In this document: piece by piece, positions 63,897 to 64,000 of the stretch
Numbering within the stretch: the stretch's first letter is position 1
Layout: every line of letters begins with the position of its first letter
Source of the DNA: an uncultured Comamonadaceae bacterium
GTDB lineage: Bacteria > Pseudomonadota > Gammaproteobacteria > Burkholderiales > Burkholderiaceae
Assembly (NCBI GenBank): GCA_946482595.1
Contig: CAMLSD010000008.1
Coordinates: forward strand, 1 to 64,000
Length of the DNA stretch: 64,000 nt
Direction: 5' to 3'
Position numbers and translations under genes: made by a program
The notes under the pieces: generated by a model
Seen by the model: the letters and a program-made list of their open reading frames with translations, nothing else
Database searches by the model: none
What the model was told of the DNA's origin: nothing

Positions 63897-64000
63897 TCAG
63901 CCCTGCCACTGGCCGGGCACCGCCGCGATCAGCTCGCGGGTGTAGTCGCTGGCCGGCGCCGCCAGCACCTGCTGCGCCGGGCCTTGCTCGACCACCCGGC
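63897..64000 (-). CDS. ABC transporter ATP-binding protein, C-terminal end (partial)
   Basis: The last 33 codons of a minus-strand gene cut by the window edge read RVVEQGPAQQVLAAPASDYTRELIAAVPGQWQG. This is the typical C-terminus of oligopeptide/dipeptide-type ABC ATPases (OppF/DppF/GsiA group: VVEQGxxxxVxxxPxxxYTxxLLxAxP). It converges with the lipoprotein gene, with 13 bases between the stops. Confidence 0.85.
   Translation of the reverse strand, partial: RVVEQGPAQQVLAAPASDYTRELIAAVPGQWQG

Overview
The window is about 64 kb of very GC-rich chromosome from a betaproteobacterium, most likely order Burkholderiales near the Leptothrix/Rubrivivax/Ideonella group. The evidence is the pilT / cyclic-nucleotide-domain gene / pilU cluster, a short H-NS-type protein, and DUF456, DUF1304, DUF924 and DUF3455 proteins together with strong G/C third-position bias. 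Nearly all of it is ordinary chromosomal sequence. I see no prophage, insertion sequence or CRISPR array. One stretch (about 29.05-30.2 kb) is clearly lower in GC and looks acquired.

Layout: 0-4.2 kb holds yggS divergent from the twitching-motility cluster pilT, CNB gene, pilU, followed by three tandem copies of a 114-bp repeat. 4.2-11.1 kb holds a 3-hydroxyisobutyrate dehydrogenase-like gene, a 5'-nucleotidase lipoprotein, the envelope/replication cluster yraN-diaA-dolP facing rsmI, and rlpA. 11.2-16.2 kb is one giant ExeM/NucH-type extracellular nuclease. 16.3-22.6 kb holds an FMN hydroxy-acid oxidase with divergent LysR regulator, a VOC protein, a WYL regulator divergent from a NIPSNAP protein, a beta-lactamase-family remnant and a DHFR-like protein. 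22.6-30.1 kb holds two small hypotheticals (one probably frameshifted), tRNA-Arg(CCG), cytochrome c5, a four-gene operon ending in purU, an ECF sigma/anti-sigma pair and the low-GC island gene.

30.4-47.6 kb holds a DUF3455 lipoprotein, a membrane-anchored TAXI protein, ilvE, a BCCT transporter, radA, hns, a class II aldolase with divergent TetR regulator, a TonB receptor, SRAP, gshB, kup and an ene-reductase. 47.8-56.3 kb holds a large hybrid histidine kinase, uraA-DUF924, DUF456, and a small membrane protein/hydrolase pair under a second TetR regulator. 56.3-64 kb holds an ECF sigma/anti-sigma operon divergent from a secreted subtilase, a secreted helical protein, an anion permease, glycerate kinase, a beta-helix lipoprotein, and the end of an ABC ATPase gene at the window edge.

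The most interesting signals are: (1) a stand-alone fusion of winged helix, GHKL ATPase and STAS-like domain in the low-GC island, with its own sigma70-like promoter; (2) two TetR circuits whose operators can be read directly, one lying exactly in the 17-bp spacer of its target promoter and one occurring in two near-identical copies that link the regulator to a small membrane-protein operon; (3) a glycerate kinase with no stop codon before the following lipoprotein; (4) a beta-lactamase C-terminal remnant translationally coupled to its neighbour.
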